Shown here one piece after another: positions 1 to 11,633 of a stretch of DNA of 64,000 bases. How positions within the stretch are numbered: the first letter of the stretch is position 1; each line of letters starts with the position of its first letter. The position numbers were made by a program, and so were the translations under genes. Under the pieces are notes generated by a model. That model searched no databases, had not been told where the DNA came from, and saw only the letters and a program-made list of their open reading frames with translations. Source of the stretch: Theobroma cacao (taxonomy: Eukaryota > Streptophyta > Magnoliopsida > Malvales > Malvaceae); assembly GCF_000208745.1 (NCBI RefSeq), contig NC_030855.1, positions 6,842,508-6,906,507 on the forward strand, given 5' to 3'.

Positions 1-3000
1 AAACAGATATGAAATATGAGACACAAGTTATGAAGAAATCATAAAACATTATATTATGCGTAGCAGTCGATAATTTACATATCAGTCAAAGTAGGAATTG
101 AGCATGTTACTTAAAAGAGTAAGTTCAAAAGTAACAAAAATATAGCTCAACTCTAATAGATGTATAGAACAAATATAAGTAGTTATACAAATATTAAATA
201 TTGATTAGTCAAATGGGTTGAATTAAACTATCATATACTTAGTGACATGCAATCATAAATATATAATCATATCAATCAATGTGAATTGGTTAAATTAAAC
301 CAACACACACTTTCAGTTAAAAAATTTAAAGAAATTAAATGCTGAAGCAAGTATTTTCTGCTTTGACAAATAGATCCATTTTGAAGGGTCAGTTAATATA
401 AAAAAAATCATGGAAACAAATAAATATTACATAGTAAACAGTGAACAAAAATTTTCAATAGTAACCAAGAACAGGTGATCAAACATAGACCTTTAGCCAT
501 ATGTATTATTTATAACTTTGAAAATATGTACAAAAAGTTTGATAAGTACCTAAGAAATCTATCATTTATAACTTTTCACCGATTAAGGCTACTGATGTGA
601 TGGGACAATCAAATAACAAAATGTTTGACCATTTGGGACTTCTCTTTTGGTTAAGTTCATCATTGTCAATTGAAATTGACAATTTTCTACCATGAACAAA
701 TGACATAAAAAAATCTAAAGATTAGATGACATGATAACATGCTTTGTTTTTCAAATGATTTAACATCAAACACTCAATGTATAGTCACCTCTACCTTTAT
801 TTTGTTATAGACAACCATCCAAATTTCACTTCATCTTATCTTATAGGATTTAGGGTCTAGGATTAAAGGTAATTATGATATTTTAAAATAGAGATAATCA
901 ATTATGGAACACGTGAAACACAGACATCAAGTAAACATATATGTTCACTAAAGAGAAATTTCCCATCAATACCATGATAATTTGTATAAGTAATATCCAT
1001 AAACACTGATTTCAAAAAAGAAAATCAAAAAATTATCAAAATATTAAAGGCGAATAATACGTTGCAATCAAAAAGGAAAGTGATCGAAAAACCTTTACAA
1101 AATCTGCTGATAGCTTATCTCAACGTTGAATCATAAATCAACGGAGTCGTTGCAAAATAATAAACAAAGACCAAATTACGTTAACACAAACACAGAAAAT
1201 ATTTGAACTGAAAATTCATGCCATAGGTTTTATTTCTGTCACCAAGACATTAAATCAGAATAGGATTTTGGTAGAAATTGTGAATGTTATTTGAGTAAAG
1301 AACAGTCTCATATTTTTCATCCATATTAAAATTAGATGGTACTATGTAGCACACTTGAACTATTGATACATATACAATATAATTAATGGATGTGAGACAA
1401 ACAATATGTTTGGATATGATATGTAAAAAACTTTGCATATCAAAAGCATAAAGACAATTTACAAATACAAAAAATACAATTGAATGATAAAACAATGCAT
1501 GAAACAAACATATCTAAAAAAGGCAAACAATTAAATTTAAAAAGTCGCATTAAATTTAAAAAGCCGCATGGTCACTTTTATAAGGCAAAATGATTAACTT
1601 TAGATAGAATCTAATGCCAAAGTTAAGCTCACCTAAATAAGCAATTGTTTTATCCAAGTTCGTTGCAGAAGCAAAATGAGAAATAAATCAATGACAAAAC
1701 ACATGAACAATAAAAAGGCATAACAGATAAACCAAATCAATAACAATTACTGTGTAAAAGAACACCACCCCATATTGGTATTCAATATTGTAATAACCAC
1801 ACTGACAATAACAAACCAGCGACTACCTTAAACCCAATCTAATACATTTTAATGTACTTTATTTAATCCTTTCTCTCATCAAATATCCGCATGCATGTAT
1901 AACACAAGAAAAATAAAAATGTACCAATAAAAAGAAAATGTGTTTCTATTTGTTTATCTGCATGCGCAGATCTAGTTGAGTCATTAATCATACTATTACA
2001 TTTATATGTTTACAGAGTAAACAGTTATACGTATAAATAAAAAATGTGCTTTAGCCATAATTGAAGAAAATAAAAAATATTGGTTAGTCACAATACCCAT
2101 GTCTCATGATTTCCATTCACACTTAATTTGGTAAATACATAATTTCATCTCAGTCAATGTTTATAACATCCATCGAAAGGTTAACTTCTCTATTGGCTTT
2201 CAAATTAAACCATGTTCACACTTACATAGAAAAAATCTCCTAACTAGATAATCCACAATTCTTACACAATCGACTCCACTAAATTAGCAATTTTTATCTA
2301 TTAGATCACATAGGTAAAACCACAACAAATATTTTTTATTTATAAATAACCCTATATTAATAATGAAACTGATTACAAAACCCACTAATATTGAAAAAGA
2401 AAAAAAGAAAAAAATAAGATAAATACAACAAATAAAGAATAACAAAGGAAATAATGAAAATAAATGTTACAAACAAAACTAATCTATCTACAACTATAAC
2501 TAAAAAGACACACTAAAGGGAAAACTATGTGAAACAGAACTAAATTACCCAAGAAAAGAGAAACAACTTCCACTTCTAAAACACAAAGCAAGTCAGATAA
2601 ACACGTAAATGATAGACAACTTGAGATACAAAAGAGCAAGGAGAGAAAAGGGAGAAGAATCCAAACAAAACCTAGAAGCAAAATCGTTTTAAGAAAAAAA
2701 AAATTGAGACTAAAAATCACTGCAAGAAAGGTCTCGAAACCCAAACGACACCCAACAATGATGATAGAAAACCAATGATGGACATCAAAAAGATAGCCCG
2801 AAGAACTCACACACAAAAACCATTTCAAGCGAGCCACATTTCCCAGTCGTACAACTTCCAACAATTGGCTCCAAATCCCAATAAACTAAAACACACTTGA
2901 CTTTACAAATAAGTTTGCAAATAGAGGAAAGTCATGAAGGTAAGAAAAACTGAGGGAAGACTAAAAGAACGTGGGCATGCAGCCCACCCATGGTGGTTCG

Positions 3001-3230
3001 AAGCCAAAATCCATTTGTAACATGAATAAACCCAAGGCAAAAATCATCTTGGGAATGCTAAATGTCAAACAAATAGGGTGCCACTTGTTGACCACTGAGA
3101 TGTACATGAATATATATATATATATAAATAATATTTACTGATTTATTAATCTATGTATGTATTTTGTTGTAACAAAAAGACATAAGAATAAATATGCAAA
3201 AGTGTTAAGAAGAATCATTGTAGTATATAG
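1..3230. other. AT-rich intergenic DNA, no gene recognised
   Basis: I found no recognisable coding exon, RNA gene or intact transposon here. The longest open frame, on the minus strand at 2484-2864 (126 codons), is almost purely Phe/Leu/Ser/Val, as expected from AT-rich DNA, and resembles no family I know. A short (TA)n microsatellite lies near 3111-3126. The stretch 2940-3080 is slightly more GC-rich and could be old repeat DNA, but I cannot assign it. Confidence 0.5.
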
Positions 3231-3389
3231 TGTGTAGATAATAATGATAATACATATGAGCACTTATCTTGTTGTTGACTTTCATACTTGGAGGAATCTT
3301 TGGTCTTCTTTTCCATAGCTAAGACTTGTTTTATGTCAAGGGTCTATTATGGTGATCCTAACAAAGCTACTTTTAGGAAACAAAGGAAG

Positions 3390-3775
3390 GAACTATTATG
3401 GCTTTTTCTTTTAAGAGAGTGTGAGTAGGGAAAATTGGTAAAGTTCCCCTTATGCTTGAAAATTGGGAGGATGACATCATTAGGGAATAAGGAGATGATT
3501 GCTTTTGCAAAGAATTACGTGTAATCTAAGTGGATGCGCATCCGTGTGAGACTGTTGGCTATTATTAGAATTGTATTTGTACTGAAGTTGCTCTAGATAA
3601 AAGGCGTTCCATCCTAAGATAGTTCGTGTTGAAGTTTAGATTCAGGCATGGTGAATTCACATTTTCTGTTACTAAGTTTGGTTTCGACTCACAATAGGAC
3701 TAGGGTTAGGACAAAGTGTTGAATAACTCTACTCATGTGATTGCGTTTACCAGCACAAGAGTACTTGATGCTGAA
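3390..3775 (+). pseudogene. Plant mobile domain (PMD) fragment, decayed
   Basis: Plus-strand translation of about 3537-3705 gives a peptide interrupted by stops that matches, residue for residue in long blocks, the better preserved PMD pseudogene on the minus strand at 51.2-50.9 kb. Shared blocks include KFRF-hGEF-F-VTKFG and the preceding His-Pro and VGY...NC-C motifs. At least four in-frame stops lie in the matching stretch, so it cannot make a protein. PMD (also called aminotransferase-like) domains occur in the host MAIN/MAIL proteins and in many plant transposons; this copy is most likely transposon-derived. It ends abruptly near 3775 against a Copia fragment of opposite orientation. Confidence 0.7.
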
Positions 3776-4612
3776 ATGCGGCTTAGTCATTTTACCAAGG
3801 AGACAACTCTCACACATTCCATAAGATTCATAATTAAATGGATCGATATAACCTTATTTGTTTAACTTGGTTAAGCGAGTCTCATTGATGTATACAAGCC
3901 TACAGTGTTAGATGTAGGATAGTTTTGGATCATCTTTCTTTGTTTTGGTGACCTCTATATTGAGTATGGGTTTTTTAGGAACAAGGATATAGAGACCATT
4001 TGAATGTGTCCCTACACCATAGTGCATTTCTCCCTTGGAGAAAAAATAATAATTGCCTTTAATGCTAAATTCAAAATCATCATATAATGCCAAGTATGAC
4101 ATAGATATGATGTTTCGAGATATGGAAGGAACATAGTAGCACTCTTTTCATTCCAAGATCAACCTAGAAGGTAAAGGTATGGTAATTGTCCTTACAGTTG
4201 ATGCAGCAACCTTTACTCCATCCCCTACTCTTTGAACCACCTCTCCCTTTGTTAATCTTCTACTTATTTCTAACACCTTCATGTCATTACATAAGTGTGA
4301 CCCACATCCAGTATCTAATGCCCATGATGATGGACTAATGATAGACAAATTTACTTCAATCATATACATGGTCAAAAGTGAAGCTTTTACGCTCTTCTCA
4401 TTCTTTGACCTTGTCAAGAAGGTAAGAATATCTTCTTTAACGACATCTATTCTTAATAAATATTTGAGAATGTTTTTCAACTTGATATACCAGTCTATAT
4501 CTTCTTTAACGACATCTATTCTTAATAAATATTTGAGAACATTTCTCAACTTGATGTTCCAGTATAAACATTTTGGCCTAGATTTCATGATGGCATTAAG
4601 TATGTCGGACAA
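3776..4612 (-). pseudogene. Copia retrotransposon gag-pol fragment (zinc knuckle, protease, GAG-pre-integrase)
   Basis: Read on the minus strand from 4612 downward, the order is a degenerate zinc-knuckle region, a pepsin-like protease segment with the typical Copia words SWALDTGCGSHLC and VGDG, then a block ending in NGLYIL, then the GAG-pre-integrase region with HCRL-x-IN and CESCLLGKMTKPHF. The last part needs frame changes, and the expected Trp before HCR is a stop codon, so the copy is dead. A 69-bp in-frame tandem duplication (units from 4431 and 4500) has doubled the zinc-knuckle segment. The fragment has no LTRs, reverse transcriptase or integrase core. Confidence 0.85.
4431..4568. repeat. 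69-bp tandem duplication inside the Copia fragment
   Basis: The string starting TCTTCTTTAACGACATC occurs at 4431 and again at 4500, and the following bases match closely for the whole unit. The period of 69 bp equals 23 codons, so the duplication keeps the minus-strand reading frame open. Confidence 0.85.
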
Positions 4613-4619
4613 AGTGATG

Positions 4620-6900
4620 TGTATTCACATTTTAACAACCTAGAAATTTAAAGAACGTTTATGAGTAATTATTTATTATAATCAATTAAGATGAGATTGT
4701 AAATCTTAAATTGATTGCTCCCACTATTTTTTTCCAGATGATAACTCTCCATAACATCTCAAGAGATCTCTACAAGGATTCTCTTAGTGTGCTAGGATCT
4801 CTATCTATTCTAATCAAGACATTGGGTGTGCTCAATAAACCATGACAGGTGGATTAGGTAGGTAACTGAGCTTACCAATGGTATCTTTATACAATTCTTA
4901 TATTAGCTAGGTGACAACACATTACCTAAACATATCATATATGTTTCGCGTAGCCATTGCCTCTAGTTGCCATAATAATCAAGTTTCCAAGCATTTGGAT
5001 TTTATGAAACTAGTTGAGTAAGATCCACCAATAGCTTAAACATACTTATGTAAAAGTGTGACCTTGAGTGTGCTTAACAAGTCTCTGATTAAAAGAACAA
5101 CCAGATTATCTTGCTATTGGTGGAAGGCAACTTAATCATGCGTGACATGTGACTCAATATTTACCAAGGAATTTCGTTATTTGTTTTTATTAAAGTCTCA
5201 TCTTTACTTACATAGTATTTATTACTTGCATAAAAAAATCTATCTCATGCATATTACTTTGGATGATTATGGACTTTATCTATACAAATTTCCTAGAGCT
5301 ATCGAAGGAAATTAGCTTGGTCAAACCTATGGGATAACATATAACATATTGTAATCTTCCTCCTTGTATCTTCATGGTGCCTTTACGTCTTCATCTTTGA
5401 ATTGTAAAATAACTCTTAAACTAAGCTTAATTCTACACTTAGATGTAATTAATTACATTTTAGTAAAAAAACCTCATGATACATCCAACGGGAGTTAGGT
5501 GATGAGAAAATTTTACAATCCCTAAAAATCAACAGAAAGGCAGAGTGTGCAAATCCTATTTAATAAATAAGTACCATGATAAATTTAACCATACATCCAC
5601 AATTACATTGGGCCTAGTCCATAATCATCCACATACATCCATCCATATGAGCATGAAATTAAATCTATGTCTTGTTATATTTATTAATCATATCATTCAT
5701 TTGAAATTAGTTACATTCAACTCTTAAATTAACTTATTTCAAAATTTTGGGTTTCAATTTAATTCTACATATGGAAACAATTTCCATTTGCTTCATACGA
5801 TACTTAAAAGCATCTTGTTTTGGCATCTTTGGTTAGGCACCCGTAAGGACAAATCAAAGCATGACACTCCACATACAAGAAAACTTGGTGTCCCAAGTTT
5901 ATAGAGTTGTTACACAACTAACACATGAGAAGAATTGCATAGACACTAGAGTGAAATTTCAATGCACTTCTCATGTCAGGTCATGTTCAGTGAACTTGCT
6001 CATCCATGGCAAGCACTCACATGCTAGTTTCAAGTATTTTTATACTTCAACCTATGAGAGCGGTTGCTTACTTCACAAGTAAGGAACATGGCATGAGCAT
6101 TATTGATGCCCCGTCTCAATAAGACAATGATCAGGAACTTTTAGGAATAATGCTTTGAGGCATAAAGATCTCATAATTGAATCCCAATAGAATTCTTTTG
6201 TAAGGCATATATAGTTTCATTGGTTTTATCTACATAAGTATAAATAGTAATTAAATCACAAACTTATGGATAAAGAACTATCTCAATGTTATTATGATTA
6301 ACAAAATGTCATACATGAATATCTAAAAATGCAATTCCCATACAACCACATATTGACTTGTAAGGCTCATACGAACATTGACCCAATTAGTCACATTTTC
6401 ACTATTATGGGACAAAATGAGTTGGACTTGAGGGGTTGCAGTGGTAGATTGTCTCCATCATCCTCTTCTTAACCTAAACATTTGCATCATTTCTTGGGAA
6501 GCATAAAGCATTTTCATGAACTCTTGGACACAGGTGCAAACAAGTGTTTCTTAGTTATCAGGAAAACTTTCCTTATCTTTTAGTAGTGTAATGTTTTAAT
6601 AACTTTCACTTAATGCAATCACTCTTCCCTAGTGGAGTTGCCAAAATGTAAAGGGTTTTTTTGATAAGGAAAGGAGAAATGTTGTAACAAGTAATGCACT
6701 AAAAGTAACAAAGAAGAAGATTAGAGTAGTCTTTGAAGTGTTAAATGCTTTATGGGAAGAGGTGAGGGGTACAAGTTGGGGAAAAGGTAAGAAAAATTAT
6801 GGTGGTAGAGCATGGTGGAGAATAAGATAGGATGGAGTTGAGTGGAGAGGATTAAGAGAAAGAATATTTGGGAAGAGCTTTCAGAGAGGAATCTGGTGAA
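4620..6900. other. Intergenic or decayed repeat DNA without recognisable genes
   Basis: This is AT-rich sequence with only short open frames (60-73 codons) that match nothing I recognise. It may contain the remaining gag or LTR of the neighbouring Copia fragment, but I cannot see an LTR pair or a primer binding site. The right border is the start of the Mutator-like element near 6908. Confidence 0.4.
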
Positions 6901-7340
6901 ATAATTGGGGGAAATTTTTTTTTTGGCCCTTGAAAACAAAGTGTTTTTGAAAATAACCTTTCAGATAAATTTAACTATTTTTAGCCACCAGAAGAGATTT
7001 TGGGACAAAAATGCCCTTAATGAGACATCTTCGGTGACGTGCACTCTCAAACATGCAAAAAATTAGAAAATAAATATGTGAAGAATTTTCGATCATCTAC
7101 TTTTGTGCAAAACATCCAATTTTTTCCCCAGAAGCTTTTGCAAAACAAAATAATGGTTTTTCAGATATTTCAAACATGGCATTCAGATAATACGAAGGGT
7201 GATATTAAATCGAACGAGGAACCGATTGTGATGAATCGAAAGCTTCAAGAATGATGTGAAAGTAGAAATCCTTGATACGGTAGTGAATCGAAAAGAGAAA
7301 GATGTGAATCTGAAGCAGGAAATGGTTGTGCTATAGCAAG

Positions 7341-8121
7341 CCATATGGTTTGTGTGACGGTAGGGTTTTAGAGTTTGTGAAACGGAATGGTGGAAATGTG
7401 TGACATGACATGGTGGGAATGTGTGATACGTCATGGTGAGAATATGCGAGATGGGTGTGACACGGTAGGGTTTAGAGTGTGTGACACTCAAGGTATGTGT
7501 GAGACGGCACGGTGAGAATGTGGCAGGGGCATGACATAATACGGTTTAGAGTGTGTGGCATACCATGGTTAGACGTGTGACATGAGAGGGTTATAATGTG
7601 TGAAACGACACAGTGATAATGTGTGACACGGCAGAGTTTAGAGTGTGTGATACGCCATGGTCAGACGTGTGACACGAGAGGGTTATAATGTGTGAAATGA
7701 CACAGTGATAATGTTTGACACGAGTGTGACGCGGTAGGGTTTAGAGTGTGTGACACACCATGGAGGGAATTTGTGACACGACAAGGTGATAATGTGTGAG
7801 ACGACACGGTGAGAATATGTGAGATGGGTGTGACACGGCAACGTTTAGAGTGTGTGACACGCCATGGTCAGAACATGTGACACGGTAAGGTCATAATGTG
7901 TGAAACGGCACAGTGATAATGTTTGACACAAGTGTGACACGACAAGGTTTAGAGTGTGTGACACGGCATGGAGGGAATCTATGACACAACAGGGTGATAA
8001 TGTGTAAGACGACATGGTGAGAATATGTGAGACGGGTGTGACACGGCAGCGTTTAAAGTGTGTGACATGCCATGGTCAGAACGTGTGACATAGCATGGCT
8101 TGAACGTGTGACACGCCATGG
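7341..8121. repeat. Minisatellite array A, 104-bp higher-order repeat built on GTGTGACACG
   Basis: The phrase GTTTAGAGTGTGTGACAC (with small changes) recurs with its TTTAGA or TTTAAA core starting at about 7471, 7545, 7637, 7740, 7844, 7948 and 8052. The last four intervals are all about 104 bp. Each 104-bp unit consists of about four subunits of roughly 24 bp, each headed by GTGTGACACG or a variant. On the minus strand the core reads CCATGGCGTGTCAC. The array begins about 430 bp inside the left end of the MULE. Confidence 0.9.
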
Positions 8122-8193
8122 GTTTAATATGTTGAAAGAAGGTGGGCAAATGACGAGGAAGGCGTTTGGACTTCCACTGAACGAATGAAATGA

Positions 8194-8203
8194 ATATAAA
8201 AAG
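8194..8203 (+). promoter_or_regulatory. Candidate TATA box of the MULE Ulp1-like gene
   Basis: ATATAAAAAG lies about 145 bp upstream of the candidate start codon at 8346, just after array A. The spacing suits a plant core promoter with a 5' untranslated region of about 100 bases. This is an inference from position only. Confidence 0.4.
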
Positions 8204-8570
8204 CCATTTCGTTTTAATTAAATATTTTTTTGCAATTACAAACGTCTGTGTGAAGGAAGTAAGAGATTTTCATTCAATCCTCATTTTGAAAGGTAGTAGA
8301 GAGTTCAAGTTTGTTTTTTGCAAGCTTAACTACATTACAGCAACAATGTCGGTTATCAGTGAAGAGGTTAGTCACTCTAAAATTAATCTTTCTTCTGTTC
8401 GTAGATTTTTTGTTAGGTTGGTTTGCTTAAACTGTTGATTTTTTGTTGGTTTGCTAGGTTGTTTGGTGATTTTTTTGCAATTGTTATGCTTTGCTTAAAC
8501 TGTTTTCTTCCTAGTTTTATGGTCGTACCAAAGTGTTGAAGGGGGTCTGCGTCTGTATATGGCGCATTAT

Positions 8571-8820
8571 GGGTTAACTGGTTTTTTGGGTTTTTAGCGT
8601 GTCACGGTTATTCCTAGCGTGTTGTGGGTTAACTGGTTTTTTGAGTTTTTTATGTGTCATGGATGTTCCTGGCGTGTTGTGGGTTAACTGGATTTATGGG
8701 TTTTTGGCGTGTCACGGCTGTTCCTGGCGACTTATGGGTTAACTAGTCACATGGGTTTTTGGCGTGTCACAACAATGATGCATGACGTGTCACGACACTG
8801 AGGCATGTCATGTCACGACA
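8571..8820. repeat. Minisatellite array B, 55-bp unit with GGCGTGTCACGG
   Basis: GGGTTAACTGG or a near match starts at 8571, 8626, 8681 and 8736, an exact 55-bp period. Each unit also holds GGCGTGTCACGG-TGTTCCT or a variant. After the fourth unit, several more GTGTCACGAC boxes follow to about 8820. The array sits in what would be the first intron of the Ulp1-like gene and stops just before the nested Copia LTR. Confidence 0.9.
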
Positions 8821-8837
8821 TTTGACTTGATATGCAT

Positions 8838-10478
8838 TGTTGGCTCCATTAGTTTTTGATGATAGTAAAACATTCCCACTTCATTTATGTCTAACATCTT
8901 TACCTAAGTGTGCAGGACAAATAATGTATAAAAATAATAAATCTATTCTTCAAAAGTGTATGTCAAAAATCATGAGAATAAGGAGACATGATTGATCAAC
9001 AAGAAGGAAGCTCCTTAGTTGAATAAGGAAGAATGTTGGTTGGCTAAAATTTAAATTGGAGAAATGGCGGGTTGAAGAATATTAAGAAACAGAACCAACT
9101 TAGTCGACCAAGATAAGGGTTAGTCGACTAAGAAGCTACTGCCAAAATCTGAACTTCAAGATAGAACCAACTTAGTTGACCAAGAAATAGGTTAGTCGAC
9201 TAAGTGCACATAGCCATAGCTGTCAGATATAGGAAGTAGAAAATAGAGACGACTTAGTCAACTAAGATATTGGTTAGTCGACTAAGAGCATTCTGCCTTC
9301 AAGTTTGAAATCTGCACTAAAAGACAAAGTAACGGCTAGAACCGACTCTCAACTGTCTCCAACGGCTAGAAAACTATCAAGCTGCCATCAGAGATGTTTC
9401 TCCAAGTATAAAAAGGTCTTCTAACAGTTAGAAAGTAGTTTTTGGAAGAGATTTGAGTCATTAAGAGCTGAAAAACTAGAAAATCCTTTCTTCACCTTAC
9501 TGCACTTAAACGCCCATCCTTTGTATTTGTATTCTGCACTCAACCTTGTACTATTTAGATGAACTTGTGATCATAGGTACTTTCTTCTACTTTTCTACTT
9601 GTATTCTTAGAGTGAGGGAGTCACTCTAAGTGGTTGTTTCAAGTTAGGATTGCTTGAATGTGTTAAGGTTCTAACTAAGCCTTGAAAAGTTAAGTGTTGG
9701 GTTTTAGTTTAGCCCGTGAAAAACTAGTGTAAAAGGTTTTGGCTGAGCTTGGTAAAAACCATTGTAAAGCTTGGTGAAAGCTTGTGAATTTCACCGATTC
9801 TTAGTGGATTTGTTTGGAAAATCCTTGGTTAGATAATCAAGGTAATGAATGTAGGTCTTGGACTGAACCACTCTAAATTTTGTTGTCTTGTTTACTCTGT
9901 GTTTGTTTTATTTTCTTTATTTCATTTATCTTGCATTTGTCTACACTTAGAGACAATTTTTGAAAAAGCAGAATTGTGCTATTCACCACCCTTCTAGCAT
10001 ATATTATTGGGATCAACAAGTGGTATTAGAGCAAGTTCTCTGTTATTAAGGTCTAACACCCTTTGAGATGATCAAAATGGCTCAACAAAAATCCATAGTT
10101 GTTGAGGGACAATCAATAAACAAACCACCTCTGTTTGATGGCTCTAACTATCCTTATTAGAGTACTAGGGTGTCAATTTACATTAGAGCTATAGATTATG
10201 AAATGTGGGATGTCATAACTGATGGACCTTTTATTCCCTCAACTTTGAATGTTGTAACCAATGAGTTGATGCCTAAGCCAAGGTCTTAATGGACTGAGGC
10301 TGAAACTAAGAAAGTCCAAACAAATTTTAAGGCCATCAATACATTGCATTGTGCCTTGACCCCCACTGAATTCAATAAAGTCTCAAACTGTACAACAGCT
10401 AAACAAGTGTGGGATAAACTTAGAATAATCCATGAAGGGACTTCTTAAGTCAATGAGTCCAAAATGAAATGTCTAGAG
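8838..10478 (+). mobile_element. Nested Copia element, 5' LTR plus primer site and gag start, truncated
   Basis: The insert starts with TGTTGG and its LTR ends in ATCAACA (8838-10018, 1181 bp), giving the inverted TGTTG/CAACA ends of an LTR. Two bases later comes TGGTATTAGAGC (10021-10032), one mismatch from the common primer site for initiator Met-tRNA. Gag follows from about 10065: PPLFDGSNYPY, RAIDYEMWDVI and KQVWDKL are typical Copia gag words. The gag frame has stops (for example TAG where a Trp is expected after NYPY). The element ends abruptly near 10478, where the MULE Ulp1-like reading resumes. No 3' LTR is present, so the right part was deleted. Confidence 0.88.
9092..9295. repeat. 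Triplicated hairpin repeat within the Copia LTR
   Basis: Three units start near 9092, 9166 and 9250. Each contains a CTTAGTYRACYAAG-like palindrome followed about 20 bases later by GTTAGTCGACTAAG. The paired palindromes could form stem-loops or serve as enhancer-type repeats in the LTR U3. The function is unknown. Confidence 0.75.
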
Positions 10479-11253
10479 GACATCGACGCTTGGAATGCCT
10501 TCCCATGGGGTCACTATGTTTGGAGGTTGATCGAGGACTACCTTTTGAAGGGGTTCGAAGTGCCTAACTCAAACTCGTAGAAGGCTACTCTTTTACGGTA
10601 CAACATTTACGGATTCGCGTGGGTGATACAGGTGTTGTCACTAAACATTTATCCATTTCATTTCAACATAAAAATTTATGGTTGCACTTGTTTATCATAT
10701 ACGGTCTGATAATGTTACATTTGACTTGCAATTCTGGGCAATGGGGGCAATTTCAGCCTTTCAAAAAATAGTTACCCCCTTTACTCCGAAGGACGTCTAC
10801 CTACGTATGTGCAGATGATAATGCAATCAGAAGCCGAAAGTTTTCTACAAAATAATTGAGAAGTTAGAGTCAATTGAGCTAGTGATTGAACAACTACTAA
10901 ATTCTACTGTGCATTTTTATAATAATTTTATTTGGTCTAATTTAATCACAATCCCTATTTTACAATTGTGGGCAATCGAGACCTTGGAGCCCACCCTTGA
11001 TGAGGCCAGCCAGGAGTATTATGTGGACATTGATGTCCCGTTATCTGAGGGCCACCAGTAAGTGCCAATAGGGCACTTAGAGGATTAGCCAGACTAGGGC
11101 TTAGGTGCTCGGGAAAATAGGAGAAAATTAAAAGAGAATAGAGCCACTAGTGGCATCAAGTGGAGGCACACCGTCGCTGCTTTAGTGGATGAGCTGTCGG
11201 CCCCTGAGTTGATGGAGGAAGGGGACGAGCATGGTAATGGCAGTGAACAGCTG

Positions 11254-11633
11254 GTAAGGACGATTGTAACGGTTTATGTTCAACAATTCTATATGTGATT
11301 ATCGATTAACATATTTGTGTTTGCAGTTGGACCATGCGACAACAGCTCCTTAACCACCGATAGGTCCTCCTCAGACGTAGACTACTAATGAGCCATCGGT
11401 AAGATCGGTTGTAACATTTTGTGTTCAACATTTCTGCATATGTTTATCGAGTAACAGAGTAATTTTTGTGATTATAGTTGAGGGAAGTGACGACAACTCC
11501 TCAACCATCTACCGGTCCTGCTCAATCGCACAGTGGTAACGAGCCGCCGGTATGGATTTTAAAGTTGTAACAGTTAATGTTCAAGAATTTCTTATATGAT
11601 TATTGAATAACATAGTAATATATGTTATTGCAG
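11254..11633 (+). repeat. Tandem triplication of an exon-intron unit in the Ulp1-like gene
   Basis: Three similar introns (11254-11326, 11399-11477, 11550-11633) alternate with two 72-bp exons (11327-11398, 11478-11549) and the start of a third exon at 11634. All introns start GTAAG or GTATGG, end in AG, and share TGTTCAA and TATATG-TTAT words. The exons all start TTG and code for a Thr-Thr-Ala/Thr-Pro...Pro-rich 24-residue unit. The first copy has two in-frame stops (TAA and TAG). The period is about 145-155 bp. Confidence 0.85.

Noticed and set aside
2484..2864. 126-codon minus-strand frame as a membrane protein gene
   Set aside because: Composition is what AT-rich DNA gives (Phe, Leu, Ser, Val); no family resemblance, no splice context, no conserved motif.
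6900..6908. A 9-bp target duplication for the large MULE (AATAATTGG against AATTTGTCT)
   Set aside because: Too few matching positions to be convincing; left as not found.
7341..8121. Regularly spaced repeats resembling a CRISPR array
   Set aside because: Plant nuclear context, no constant repeat with unique spacers, and no cas genes; it is a minisatellite.
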